DNA of 10,079 bases from Chloroflexota bacterium (GTDB lineage Bacteria; Chloroflexota; Dehalococcoidia; UBA3495): the NCBI GenBank assembly GCA_022571575.1, contig JACZXN010000032.1:1-10079 (forward strand), given 5' to 3'. The notes beneath the pieces are model-generated. The model made no database searches and was not told where the DNA came from. It saw only the letters and a program-made list of their open reading frames with translations. The position numbers and the translations under genes were made by a program. This document shows, one piece after another, positions 1 to 7,100 of this stretch. The stretch's first letter is position 1, and each line of letters begins with the position of its first letter.

Positions 1-1713
1 GTCGACGCTGTTGGTGGGCGGCAGCAGCAGCTCGGCCTTGGTCCCCCGGAATGAGATCAGCCCGACACGGTCGCGCCGTTGGTAGGCGTCCAGCAGCAGG
101 GACATGATGGCCCCTTTCACCGCCACCATCCGCCGCTGGGCCCCCATGGAGCCGCTGGCATCCACCACGAACAACACCAGACTGCCGGATCTGCTCTCCC
201 TGACCTTGACCCGGATGTCCTGCGGCTCGACCAACACGGCATTGCCGGACTCGGATTCCGCCCGGCGGCCCATCTGGTGGGGGGCCGCGGCGCGAAGAGT
301 GGCGTCCAAGGCCAGGCTGGACGCCTTGCCTTCGGGCTGGCGCGAGCTCACGTAGCGTCCCGCCGAGGAGTCGGTGATGGTGACGTTGCGGCGGCCCGAA
401 GCGCGGCGGGCGCGTTTGTCGGGAGGCTTCAGGTTGAGCGGCCGCACGGAGAAGGGGTCGCCGATCTCGAACTGCTGGTCCTGGGACCCGAATTGGGGGC
501 CGGGGTCGTCGGGCTCATCGTCGGGGTCCGGTGGCTCCGGCTCTGGTTGTTCTGGATCTGACGGCCTTAAGTCCGAGGGCTCTGAATCGCCCTCTCCTTG
601 GTCCCCGTCTCCGGACTGGTCCTGCGGCTCCCGCTGGTTGTCCCGGCTTTGAAAATCGTCCACCATGGAGTCCAGTTGATCGGTGACCAGGTTTGGCTGC
701 TGGAAGGGCTGCCGCCGCTGCCGGTGCAAGAGGGCCAGGTTGGCGGCCTCGCGGACGTCCTCGGCGTTGACCTCGGTCCGGTCCTCGTAGGCCGCGATGG
801 TGCTGGCGGTCTTGTACATCACGATGTCGCCGCGCATCCCGTCGATGTCGTAATCGGCGCAGATGGAGGTGATGAGCGTCAGGATGTCGTCGCTGACCTG
901 CACCTGGGGCAGCAGTTTCTGGCTGCGCTGCACCCTCTCCCGTTCTTCCTGCTCCGCCTGCCGCCACTCCGCCATGAACCCCTGGGGGTCGGCCTCGTAG
1001 GCGATGCGGCGTTTGACCACCTGTTGGCGTTCCTCAAGGGTGAACCGGCTGTCCACCTCCACGGCCAGGCCGAAGCGGTCCAGGAGTTGGGGCCGCAGGT
1101 CGCCTTCCTCGGGGTTCATGGTGCCCACCAGGATGAACTCCGAGCGGTGGGAGATGGAGATTCCCTCCCGCTCCACATAGTTGCGGCCCATGGCGGCGGC
1201 GTCCAGCAGGATGTCCACCAGGTGGTCGTTGAGCAGGTTGACCTCGTCGATATAGAGGATGCCCCGGTGGGTGGCGGCGATGAGGCCGGGCTCGAAGACG
1301 CGGTTGCCGGTCTTGATGGCCTCCTCGATGTCCAGAGAACCCACCAGCCGGTCCTCGGTGGCGCCAACGGGCAGGTCCACGATGGGTATCTGCCGGACCA
1401 CCGCCGGCGCTTCCTGCTTGGATGCGTCATCGATGTTGGGATCGCAGCGCCCGCACAGCCCCTGCCGGTCATCCGGGCTGCAATTGTATGGGCAGCCCTG
1501 GACCACGGTGACCGAAGGAAGCAGGGCCGCCAGGGAGCGTACGGCCGTGGACTTGGCGGTGCCCTTCTTCCCGCGCACCAGAACGCCGCCGATCTTCGGG
1601 TTGACGGCGTTCAGGAGCAGGGCCCTTTTCATGGCCGTTTGGCCGACGATGGCCGTGAAGGGGAACCGGTACTCGCCATTGCCAGCTTGGGATGATGCGC
1701 GCTGTTGGGTCAC
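1..1713 (-). CDS. Fused ChlI/ChlD-type cobaltochelatase ATPase (AAA+ and VWA), C-terminus cut by window edge
   Basis: This is the ATP-hydrolysing partner of CobN, which inserts Co2+ into the corrin ring. The frame is open for 571 codons from GTG at 1713 to base 1 and leaves the window in frame. Domains in order: AAA+ ChlI-like region with Walker A GKKGTAKST (48-56), a four-cysteine cluster C74/C78/C87/C90, Walker B GILYIDE (151-157), a sensor-1 region VGTMNP (196-201) and RF at 213-214; an acidic, proline-rich linker (about 355-415); then a VWA domain with MIDAS motif DASGSMG (518-524). The layout matches the one-chain putative cobaltochelatase family related to magnesium chelatase I plus D, usually about 630-680 residues, so roughly 60-110 residues are missing. 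The GTG overlaps the cbtA stop by four bases (GTGA), which suggests translational coupling. An in-frame TGA lies about ten codons upstream, and no other start lies between. Its position in a cobalamin cluster without bchlorophyll genes argues for cobalt over magnesium. Confidence 0.92.
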   Translation of the reverse strand, partial: MTQQRASSQAGNGEYRFPFTAIVGQTAMKRALLLNAVNPKIGGVLVRGKKGTAKSTAVRSLAALLPSVTVVQGCPYNCSPDDRQGLCGRCDPNIDDASKQEAPAVVRQIPIVDLPVGATEDRLVGSLDIEEAIKTGNRVFEPGLIAATHRGILYIDEVNLLNDHLVDILLDAAAMGRNYVEREGISISHRSEFILVGTMNPEEGDLRPQLLDRFGLAVEVDSRFTLEERQQVVKRRIAYEADPQGFMAEWRQAEQEERERVQRSQKLLPQVQVSDDILTLITSICADYDIDGMRGDIVMYKTASTIAAYEDRTEVNAEDVREAANLALLHRQRRQPFQQPNLVTDQLDSMVDDFQSRDNQREPQDQSGDGDQGEGDSEPSDLRPSDPEQPEPEPPDPDDEPDDPGPQFGSQDQQFEIGDPFSVRPLNLKPPDKRARRASGRRNVTITDSSAGRYVSSRQPEGKASSLALDATLRAAAPHQMGRRAESESGNAVLVEPQDIRVKVRESRSGSLVLFVVDASGSMGAQRRMVAVKGAIMSLLLDAYQRRDRVGLISFRGTKAELLLPPTNSVD

Positions 1714-2480
1714 CGGCTGACGGGCGCTCCGCTCACCGGGTCAAAGCGTTTGCCCGCCCTCTCGTCCCGCCGCTGGTACCAATACAGCCCCGCCGTGACT
1801 CCGGCGGCCATCAGGGCCCAGGTCAAGAACTGTCCGACCATGGTCAGGGTGCGGAACAATTCCAGCAGGTCGATGGGCACCGGCACCGGGTCGGGATTGG
1901 CCGGATGGGCAAAGTACATGACGACCAGGAAAATCCCGTAGACCAGCGCCGCGCCGCCGTACATTCGAAGCCTGTCGGAGGTGTCCCGGACCCGCTCGTT
2001 GATCGCGCGAAGTCCGAATAATAGGGCCCCCACGCCGAGCACCGACAGCACCATGAACATGGTTTGCAGACCCTGCCGGTAGGTCAACGAATCCGATTCG
2101 CCGACCCCGGGCGGATTCAGCGGATAGCGGATGAACGGGAAAAGGGACAGGGCCCAGAATCCCAGGGCCGCCACGGTCACCGCCATGGCCAGGGGTTTCC
2201 AATCGGGAACGACCCGGCGCAACGCGGTGAATCCGGCGGCGAACACGATGCCCAAGATGGCGCCGTAGATCCCGGTCCCGGCGGCCATCCCCCACCGTTG
2301 GGCGCCCAGCGAGATGAGCGGATCTTCATCCGGGGCGTTGGGGTTGGCCAGGGCGGACCGCGCCTCTTCGAATTCGATGGCCCGTTCGATAACGGGTATG
2401 GTGAACAGGTTATGGAAACCACCCACGAGCAGACCGGCGAACAGGCCCGCCACCAGCCCAAGGATCAATATTCTTGGCAT
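1710..2480 (-). CDS. cbtA: CbtA, cobalt transporter membrane subunit
   Basis: Integral membrane protein of 256 residues, assigned to the CbtA family of predicted B12-regulated cobalt transporters. Hydrophobic segments lie near residues 4-22, 63-86, 95-115, 137-158, 172-191 and 213-234. Family-like features are FHNLFTIPVIERAIEFE after the first segment (22-38) and FIRYPLNPPGVG (116-127) after the third. The start ATG has a good ribosome site (AAAGAGGGA on the minus strand, plus-strand 2486-2494) seven to eight bases upstream. Its stop overlaps the GTG start of the cobaltochelatase ATPase. It lies 269 bases downstream of cbtB, an unusually wide gap for this pair, which often sit close together. 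Cobalt as substrate is inferred from the family, the riboswitch and the neighbours. Confidence 0.9.
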   Translation of the reverse strand: MPRILILGLVAGLFAGLLVGGFHNLFTIPVIERAIEFEEARSALANPNAPDEDPLISLGAQRWGMAAGTGIYGAILGIVFAAGFTALRRVVPDWKPLAMAVTVAALGFWALSLFPFIRYPLNPPGVGESDSLTYRQGLQTMFMVLSVLGVGALLFGLRAINERVRDTSDRLRMYGGAALVYGIFLVVMYFAHPANPDPVPVPIDLLELFRTLTMVGQFLTWALMAAGVTAGLYWYQRRDERAGKRFDPVSGAPVSR

Positions 2481-2592
2481 GACTATCCCTCTTTATTGGT
2501 TAACTGAAGATTGGAAGATTGCCCTGTGAAGCGGGATTTGGTATCCAGCGGCAATCGGTCGAGCAGTGTATCCGGTGTTTGGGCGACACAGG

Positions 2593-2633
2593 ACTATACC
2601 GTGAAGCGCCAAACTGGATTCAACCTGGTTGAA
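2593..2633 (-). promoter_or_regulatory. Possible cbtA promoter with overlapping palindrome
   Basis: On the minus strand a -10 like TATAGT (2593-2598) follows a -35 like TTGAAT (2618-2623) with a 19-base spacer, longer than ideal. A 15-base palindrome TTCAACCAGGTTGAA (2619-2633) covers the -35, as an operator would. This could give cbtA and the ATPase gene a second transcription start. Weak evidence from spacing and sequence only. Confidence 0.3.
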
Positions 2634-2667
2634 GGGTGGGGCCATGGGAGTGGTGGGCTGAGTAGAC

Positions 2668-2694
2668 CCGCAGTCTCCGGGATGGAGACTGCGG
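2668..2694 (-). other. Perfect 11-bp hairpin in the cbtB-cbtA gap
   Basis: Arms 2668-2678 and 2684-2694 are exact inverted repeats (CCGCAGTCTCC on the minus strand) around a five-base loop. No T-run follows on the minus strand, so it is not a classical intrinsic terminator. It may act as an mRNA stabiliser, a processing site or a weak attenuator between cbtB and cbtA. Confidence 0.6.
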
Positions 2695-2729
2695 AAATCT
2701 TCTCGTTATCGAGGGCCGTTGGGTCGCCT

Positions 2730-2749
2730 GCCAGGAACGAGTTCCTGGC
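2730..2749 (-). other. Hairpin abutting the cbtB stop codon
   Basis: GCCAGGAA pairs with TTCCTGGC (8 bp, four-base loop CTCG on the minus strand) directly after the TAA of cbtB. There is no T-tract. With the larger hairpin 36 bases further on, it could protect the cbtB message 3' end or set the cbtB:cbtA ratio. Confidence 0.5.
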
Positions 2750-2947
2750 TTAATGGCACATCAAAGCAACGTGCCGGGCGTGGTGGAAGAACTCATGGAC
2801 GTAGGCCATGTTGGAACCCAGGAAAGCGCCCTGGGCCGAGCCGTCCACGTAACCGATGAAATACAAGGCAACGGTTGCCACCATCACGGCGGGCAGCCAC
2901 CGGGAAGTCTCTCTGTTTGCTATGGACTGCCGAAACACTTGCACCAT
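2750..2947 (-). CDS. cbtB: CbtB, small cobalt transporter subunit with C-terminal His motif
   Basis: Protein of 65 residues in the CbtB family, partner of CbtA. It has one membrane segment (about 18-36) and a C-terminal metal-binding tail, HEFFHHARHVALMCH (51-65), carrying H51, H55, H56, H59, C64 and H65. This is the family hallmark and probably gathers or binds Co2+. The ATG follows a strong ribosome site (GAGGAGGA, plus-strand 2952-2959) with a spacer of about five bases. It is the first gene downstream of the cobalamin riboswitch, so its expression should fall when cobalamin is plentiful. cbtA follows after 269 bases that contain two hairpins. The short length is normal for the family. Confidence 0.9.
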   Translation of the reverse strand: MVQVFRQSIANRETSRWLPAVMVATVALYFIGYVDGSAQGAFLGSNMAYVHEFFHHARHVALMCH

Positions 2948-3049
2948 GTCATCCTCCTCAGGAATCTCGCAATATCTTTTACAGATGTTTCGAGTAACGA
3001 GCCAGCGGGCGAACCCGCCACGCTGGGTCTGCTCAATTTTCCACCAGGA

Positions 3050-3055
3050 TTATAG
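3050..3055 (-). promoter_or_regulatory. Isolated TATAAT box in the cbtB leader
   Basis: A perfect -10 consensus on the minus strand lies about 100 bases upstream of the cbtB start and downstream of the riboswitch terminator. No convincing -35 stands 16-18 bases upstream; the nearest candidate, TTGTTC, is 20 bases away. If active it would let cbtB escape riboswitch control. Low confidence. Confidence 0.2.
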
Positions 3056-3131
3056 CCGATTGGGCCATAGCCCCGAACAACCTAAAGATTCAATTTTTAG
3101 TAATTTGCCTGGCTGGCCGTCCGATGGGCAT

Positions 3132-3149
3132 AAAAAACGCCCGACGGGC
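3132..3149 (-). terminator. Probable riboswitch expression-platform terminator
   Basis: On the minus strand GCCC-GTC-GGGC (3149-3139) is followed by G and six Ts (3137-3132), 58 bases after the aptamer. The stem is only 4 bp but all GC. The GGGC arm can pair instead with GCCC at 3129-3126 (loop containing the T-run), which gives a competing structure, as expected for a switchable terminator. It lies about 185 bases upstream of the cbtB start. Confidence 0.5.
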
Positions 3150-3206
3150 AGGGTCAGGCGGAATCATCAATATGACTCATACCCCCTTCCGCGAAGGTTT
3201 CCAAGT

Positions 3207-3398
3207 CAGGCCGCTGGCAGGTCTCCTGGCTCCTGGCCTTTACACCCCGTTACGCCTTCCCATCCCGACGGGCCGGGACAGTGGCTCCACTCCCAGTGGG
3301 AGACGGGGTTACCAGTTACAGTGGCGGGACCGCGCCGGACTCTCACCGGCTTCCCTTTTCAGCCCCGATATTTCGGGACAACCAAACGGCTACTGCAG
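3207..3398 (-). promoter_or_regulatory. Cobalamin (B12, adenosylcobalamin-type) riboswitch
   Basis: On the minus strand the aptamer core is plain: AAAAGGGAA (3359-3351), then GCCGGTGAGAGTCCGGC and GCGGTCCCGCCACTGTAA (about 3350-3316), a variable peripheral helix region, and the B12 box GCCAGGAGACCTGCC (3230-3216). A closing helix may form between CAG/GCCG near 3395-3387 and CGGCCTG at 3213-3207. It faces cbtB, cbtA and the cobaltochelatase ATPase gene, and in this family ligand binding normally lowers expression. A good promoter lies 45-70 bases upstream of the aptamer. Confidence 0.96.
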
Positions 3399-3441
3399 AT
3401 TGTTAAATGAAGTCTGAGCCTGAAGGCCAGTCTTCCTGGCA

Positions 3442-3470
3442 AATATAGCCCCTTTGCCAATGATGGTCAA
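3442..3470 (-). promoter_or_regulatory. Promoter for the riboswitch-cbtB transcript
   Basis: On the minus strand, -35 TTGACC (3470-3465), a 17-base spacer, then -10 TATATT (3447-3442). Transcription would begin near 3435, about 40 bases before the aptamer. The match and spacing are close to the sigma70/sigmaA consensus. Confidence 0.75.
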
Positions 3471-3541
3471 TAGGTGTTTTGCCTGAGATTTGCGATTATT
3501 AATATCAAGAACTATACGGGGAACAACGGTTACATCGCGGG

Positions 3542-3967
3542 TCAGTTGCTTGGGTTCCGGGGCCGCTTCACAAAGATTATGTCTCCTCCGTCAACGAACC
3601 GGTCGCGCATCTCCTCGAAGGCCCGGAGCTTCTCCGGTTGGAACTCGGTGCGTTTGTGGTCCGAGTCCAGATTGGGATTGGGGAAATAACCCCGGAGCAG
3701 AGTCTCCTCTTTCTCGTTGGAGAAACGGACGTAGTAGGACATCAGGTCGTCGTGGCTCTCGGCTTCCACGAACTGGACTCCGCTGATCTGATCGACGCCG
3801 ATATGGAAATGCCAGTTGTCCGCCTCGACGGTCATATACCCGTTCTCAACCTCCGGCTCCTTGATGCCCTTGGAGTCGTTCTCGCTGACAACGTCCCCGC
3901 GCCCGACGACCCACATGACTGCTTCGTCCTTGGTCAGTTCCCTTATTATCTCCAGGGCTGTTTCCAC
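3542..3967 (-). CDS. Small HemS/ChuX-like protein, possible tetrapyrrole-binding factor
   Basis: Protein of 141 residues whose function I cannot name with certainty. It is acidic and soluble, with no signal peptide or membrane segment. Residues 45-95 (MTVEADNWHFHIGVDQISGV and the strands after it, ending RGYFPNP) read like the repeated half-domain of HemS/HmuS/ChuX haem-handling proteins, in which a strand of the form FNLHLR.DRIASVWVV is followed by a second strand pair and a G/FFGERKPG-like turn. That is recall, not an alignment. The start is GTG at 3967, with AGGAGG six bases upstream; no ATG is better placed. It sits between cobN and the riboswitch, with 210 bases to cobN and its own possible promoter. 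By position it might bind haem, a corrinoid or a precursor and act as carrier or chaperone. The alternative is an unrelated small alpha/beta protein. Confidence 0.75.
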   Translation of the reverse strand: METALEIIRELTKDEAVMWVVGRGDVVSENDSKGIKEPEVENGYMTVEADNWHFHIGVDQISGVQFVEAESHDDLMSYYVRFSNEKEETLLRGYFPNPNLDSDHKRTEFQPEKLRAFEEMRDRFVDGGDIIFVKRPRNPSN

Positions 3968-3995
3968 GTTGGGCCTCCTGGTTTTGTTCTTTTAT

Positions 3996-4016
3996 CGGCC
4001 AGTACCGGCCAGTACT
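3996..4016 (-). repeat. 10-bp tandem repeat and near-palindrome, possible operator
   Basis: CGGCCAGTAC is repeated exactly twice head to tail (3996-4005, 4006-4015). Within it AGTACCGGCCAGTACT (4001-4016) is a palindrome with one mismatched pair. It lies 29-49 bases upstream of the HemS/ChuX-like start and overlaps the possible -10, which suits a repressor site. Confidence 0.5.
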
Positions 4017-4039
4017 CCAACCACCTCTATCCCTGTCAA
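4009..4039 (-). promoter_or_regulatory. Possible promoter of the HemS/ChuX-like gene
   Basis: A perfect -35 TTGACA (4039-4034, minus strand) is followed after 17-19 bases by weak -10 candidates (AGTACT or TACTGG, between 4016 and 4009) that lie inside the tandem repeat. The good -35 with a poor -10 would fit a regulated promoter. Confidence 0.35.
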
Positions 4040-4093
4040 CCCGAGAGGAGAGAGGGGTCTCTTTGTTCCTCGTGAGTGTTACATCGGTTGGAA

Positions 4094-4132
4094 TGAGATT
4101 CTTCCCCGACGCGTCGGGGCCTCAGAATGACG
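4094..4132. repeat. Dispersed-type palindromic repeat (GTCATTCTGAGG family)
   Basis: The minus strand reads CGTCATTCTGAGG, then a perfect 16-base palindrome CCCCGACGCGTCGGGG (4104-4119), then AAGAATCTC. Outer arms ATTCT and AGAAT pair again. Its ends match a family of short intergenic palindromic repeats I recall from many bacterial genomes. Only one copy is in the window, so its repeat nature is inferred. It could act as the 3' hairpin of the cobN message; no T-run follows. Confidence 0.55.
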
Positions 4133-4177
4133 GTATTGAGGCAATCCCGTAGGTAAGGGGGAAGGGACATTTAACAT

Positions 4178-7100
4178 CTAACTCTGCGGGCCCTCTTGAC
4201 GGGCCTCCAGGTCGGCTTCCAGGTCCAAGAACATCTGTTGAAGTTTCTCTTTCATGTCGGGAGGCGGGTCCTCCCACATGCCGCGTTCGATGGCCTCCAA
4301 CAACCGCTCCACGATGTCTCTGAGAGCCCAGGGGTTGCTTTGATGGAAGAACTCCTGGATCGCCGGGTCCAACACGTAGGACTGGGTGACGTTTTCGTAC
4401 ATCCAGTCTTCGATCACCTGGGCGGTGGCGTCGTAGCCGAACATGTAATCGACGGTGGCCGCGAGCTCGAAGGCGCCCTTGTAGCCGTGGCGCTTCATGG
4501 AGTCGATCCACTTGGGGTTCACGACCCGGGTCCGGAAAACCCGCCGGGCCTCGTCCTCCAACTTGCGGACCCTGGCCCGGGTCGGGTCCGAGCTGTCCCC
4601 GAAGAATTGCTGGGGGTTCTTGCCGGTCAGCGCCCGCACGGTGGCGATCATGCCGCCGTGGTACTGCATGTAGTCGTCGCTGTCGAAGATGTCGTGCTCC
4701 CGGTTGTCCTGGTTCTTGGCCGCCACCACGATCTGGCTGAACCGGCGGCGGAACTGGTCCCTGGCGTGAACGCCGAATTCGTGGCGGGTGTAGGCGTAGC
4801 CCCCCCAGGCGGTGTAGACCTCGGCCAGGTCCTGGACGGTCTCCCAGTTGCGTTCGTCGATGGCGGCTAAGATCCCCGCTCCGTAGGTGCCGGGCTTGCT
4901 GCCGAAGATCCGGTACAGCGCCGGGTTGCTTTCCGAGCCGGGCTTTTCGTCTCCGGCCTGATCGTCAGCCCGGTTGCCGGCCTGGTCGTTGGCAAGGTCC
5001 TCTTGCAGGTGCTTGACGATCATGTTGTCCTCGGGCGATTCATCCAGCGACGCCACCAACTGCACCGCCTCGTCGATCAGGTTGATCAGGTTGGGAAAGG
5101 CGTCCCGGAAGAACCCGCTGATCCGGACCGTGACGTCGATCCGGGGACGGCCCAGTTCCGCCAGCGGTATCACCTCCAGTCCGATGACGCGCCGGCTCTC
5201 CTGCTGCCAGACCGGCTTCACCCCCAGCAGGCTGAACACCTGGGCGATGTCGTCTCCGTGGGTCCGCATGGCCGAGGTTCCCCAGATGACCAGCCCCACC
5301 ATCTCGGGATAGGCGCCCTCCTCCTCCATGTATACCTGGAGCAGGGCGTCGGCCAGACCAACACCCATATCCCAAGCGGTGGGCGAGGGGATGGTCTTGG
5401 GGTCAACCGAGTAGAAATTGCGGCCGGTGGGCAGGATGTTGGCCATGCCCCTGGTGGGCGCTCCGCTGGGCCCGGCGGGGACGAATCGGCCGTCCAACCC
5501 GCGCAGCAGGTTGCCGATCTCATCGGTGGTCCGCAGCAGGGCCGGATGCAGGGTGCCGGTCACGAAATTCAAAACATGGCTGGTCTGGGCGTCGCTTACC
5601 CCCAGCAACCGCTCAACGGTCCCGGCCACGTCCTGGCTCTTGAAGCCGCCGGCGTCAAGCAGCGAGTAAGCCTTGCGGGACAGGTCCTCCAGCCGCTCCA
5701 GCAGGTCGCCCTGGGTGCGGATCGGGGTGCCGTCGCCGTCGGCCAGGGGCGCGGGCACCGGGTCGGGGGCGGGCAGGGCCGGTTCATCCAACAGGCTTTT
5801 GTAGTCCAGGCCCATGGCTTCGGCCAATGATCTCCGCAGACTGGGGACACCGCCGGTGTCCAACCGGGTCAGGGCCGACAGCAGCCCGGTCATCTGCTCG
5901 CCCTGGGGGACCTCTCCCAGGGTGTGGAGCCCGTCCTTTATCTGGGCGTCCTTGAGCTCGCAGAGATAACCGTCTATGTGCAGGATAAAGCCGCCGAAGT
6001 CCTCGGGTTGTTCGTCCACGCCCAGGTCCCGGTCCAGATCGGCCTGGCGCACCATGTCCCAGATCTGGCCCTCCAGCACGGGAAGCTTGGCCGGGTCCAG
6101 GGTCTGGCACTGGTAGTGCTCGTCCATCAGTTGTTCCAGCCGGGCTATGTCGCCGTAGCTGTCGGCGGTGGTCATGGGGGGAATCAGATGGTCGATGATG
6201 GTGGCGTGGGCGCGGCGTTTGGCCTGGGCCCCTTCGCCGGGATTGTTGATGATGAAGGGATAGAACAGGGGCATGTCCTCCAGGGTCACCTCCGGGTAGC
6301 AGGCGTTGGAGAGGCCGATCCCCTTGCCGGGCAGCCACTCCAGCGTGCCGTGCTTGCCCACGTGGACCATGGCGTCGGCCTTGAACACGTCCCGCACCCA
6401 ACGGTAGTAGGCAACGTAGTGGTGGGTGGGGGCCAGGTCGGGGCTGTGGTAGATGGAGATGGGGTTCTCACCGAAGCCCCGGGGCGGCTGCAGCCCGACA
6501 AACACGTTGCCCAGGTCGATGCCGGCGATGGCCAGGCTGTCTCCGGTGCGGTAGACCTGTCCCGGCGGCTCCCCCCAGGCCTCCGTCAACTGGTCCTGGA
6601 CCTGTTGGGGGAAGGTGCTGAACCACTCCTGGTACTGTTTGGCGCTCACGTGTCCCACCGCCAGGCGGAGTTGCTCTTCGGTCAGGGTGTCGGTGTCGTT
6701 GCTGCAGCGCTCGATGATCCGGTGCACCAACTCGTCGCCATCGGCCGGGATGTCGGTCACATGGTAGCCGGCGTCCTTCAAGGCGTTCAGCACATTCACC
6801 ACCGACACCGGGGTGTCCAGTCCCACCGCGTTGCCCACCCTGGCGTCCTTGGTGGGGTAGTTGCTGAGGATGATGGCGATGCGCTTTTCCGAGTTGGGCT
6901 TGAGCCTCAGTCCGGCCCACTTCACAGTCAGCCGGGCCAGGAAATCGATGCGGTCGAGGCGGGGCAGGTTCCTCCGTAGCCGGGCGTCCATCTTGCCGCG
7001 GCGTCGGCCGGCCTCCGGCGATGCTGGTTCCGACGAAACATCTTCCTTGAATGATATCGGCACGGCGATGATCCGGCCGTCGAACTCGGGCAGGGCCACG

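Noticed and set aside
598..1695. Long plus-strand open frame of 365 codons
   Set aside because: It lies antisense to the clear AAA+/VWA cobaltochelatase gene and its translation shows no recognisable family; the long frame reflects GC-rich codon use.
4019..4075. Purine-rich stretch GAGAGGAGAGAGGGG as a structured RNA
   Set aside because: Only very short pairings are possible; it looks like simple-sequence leader DNA.
5924..6979. Long plus-strand open frame of 351 codons (and a similar one at 7292-8308)
   Set aside because: Both are antisense to conserved CobN or CbiE sequence, so they are shadows.
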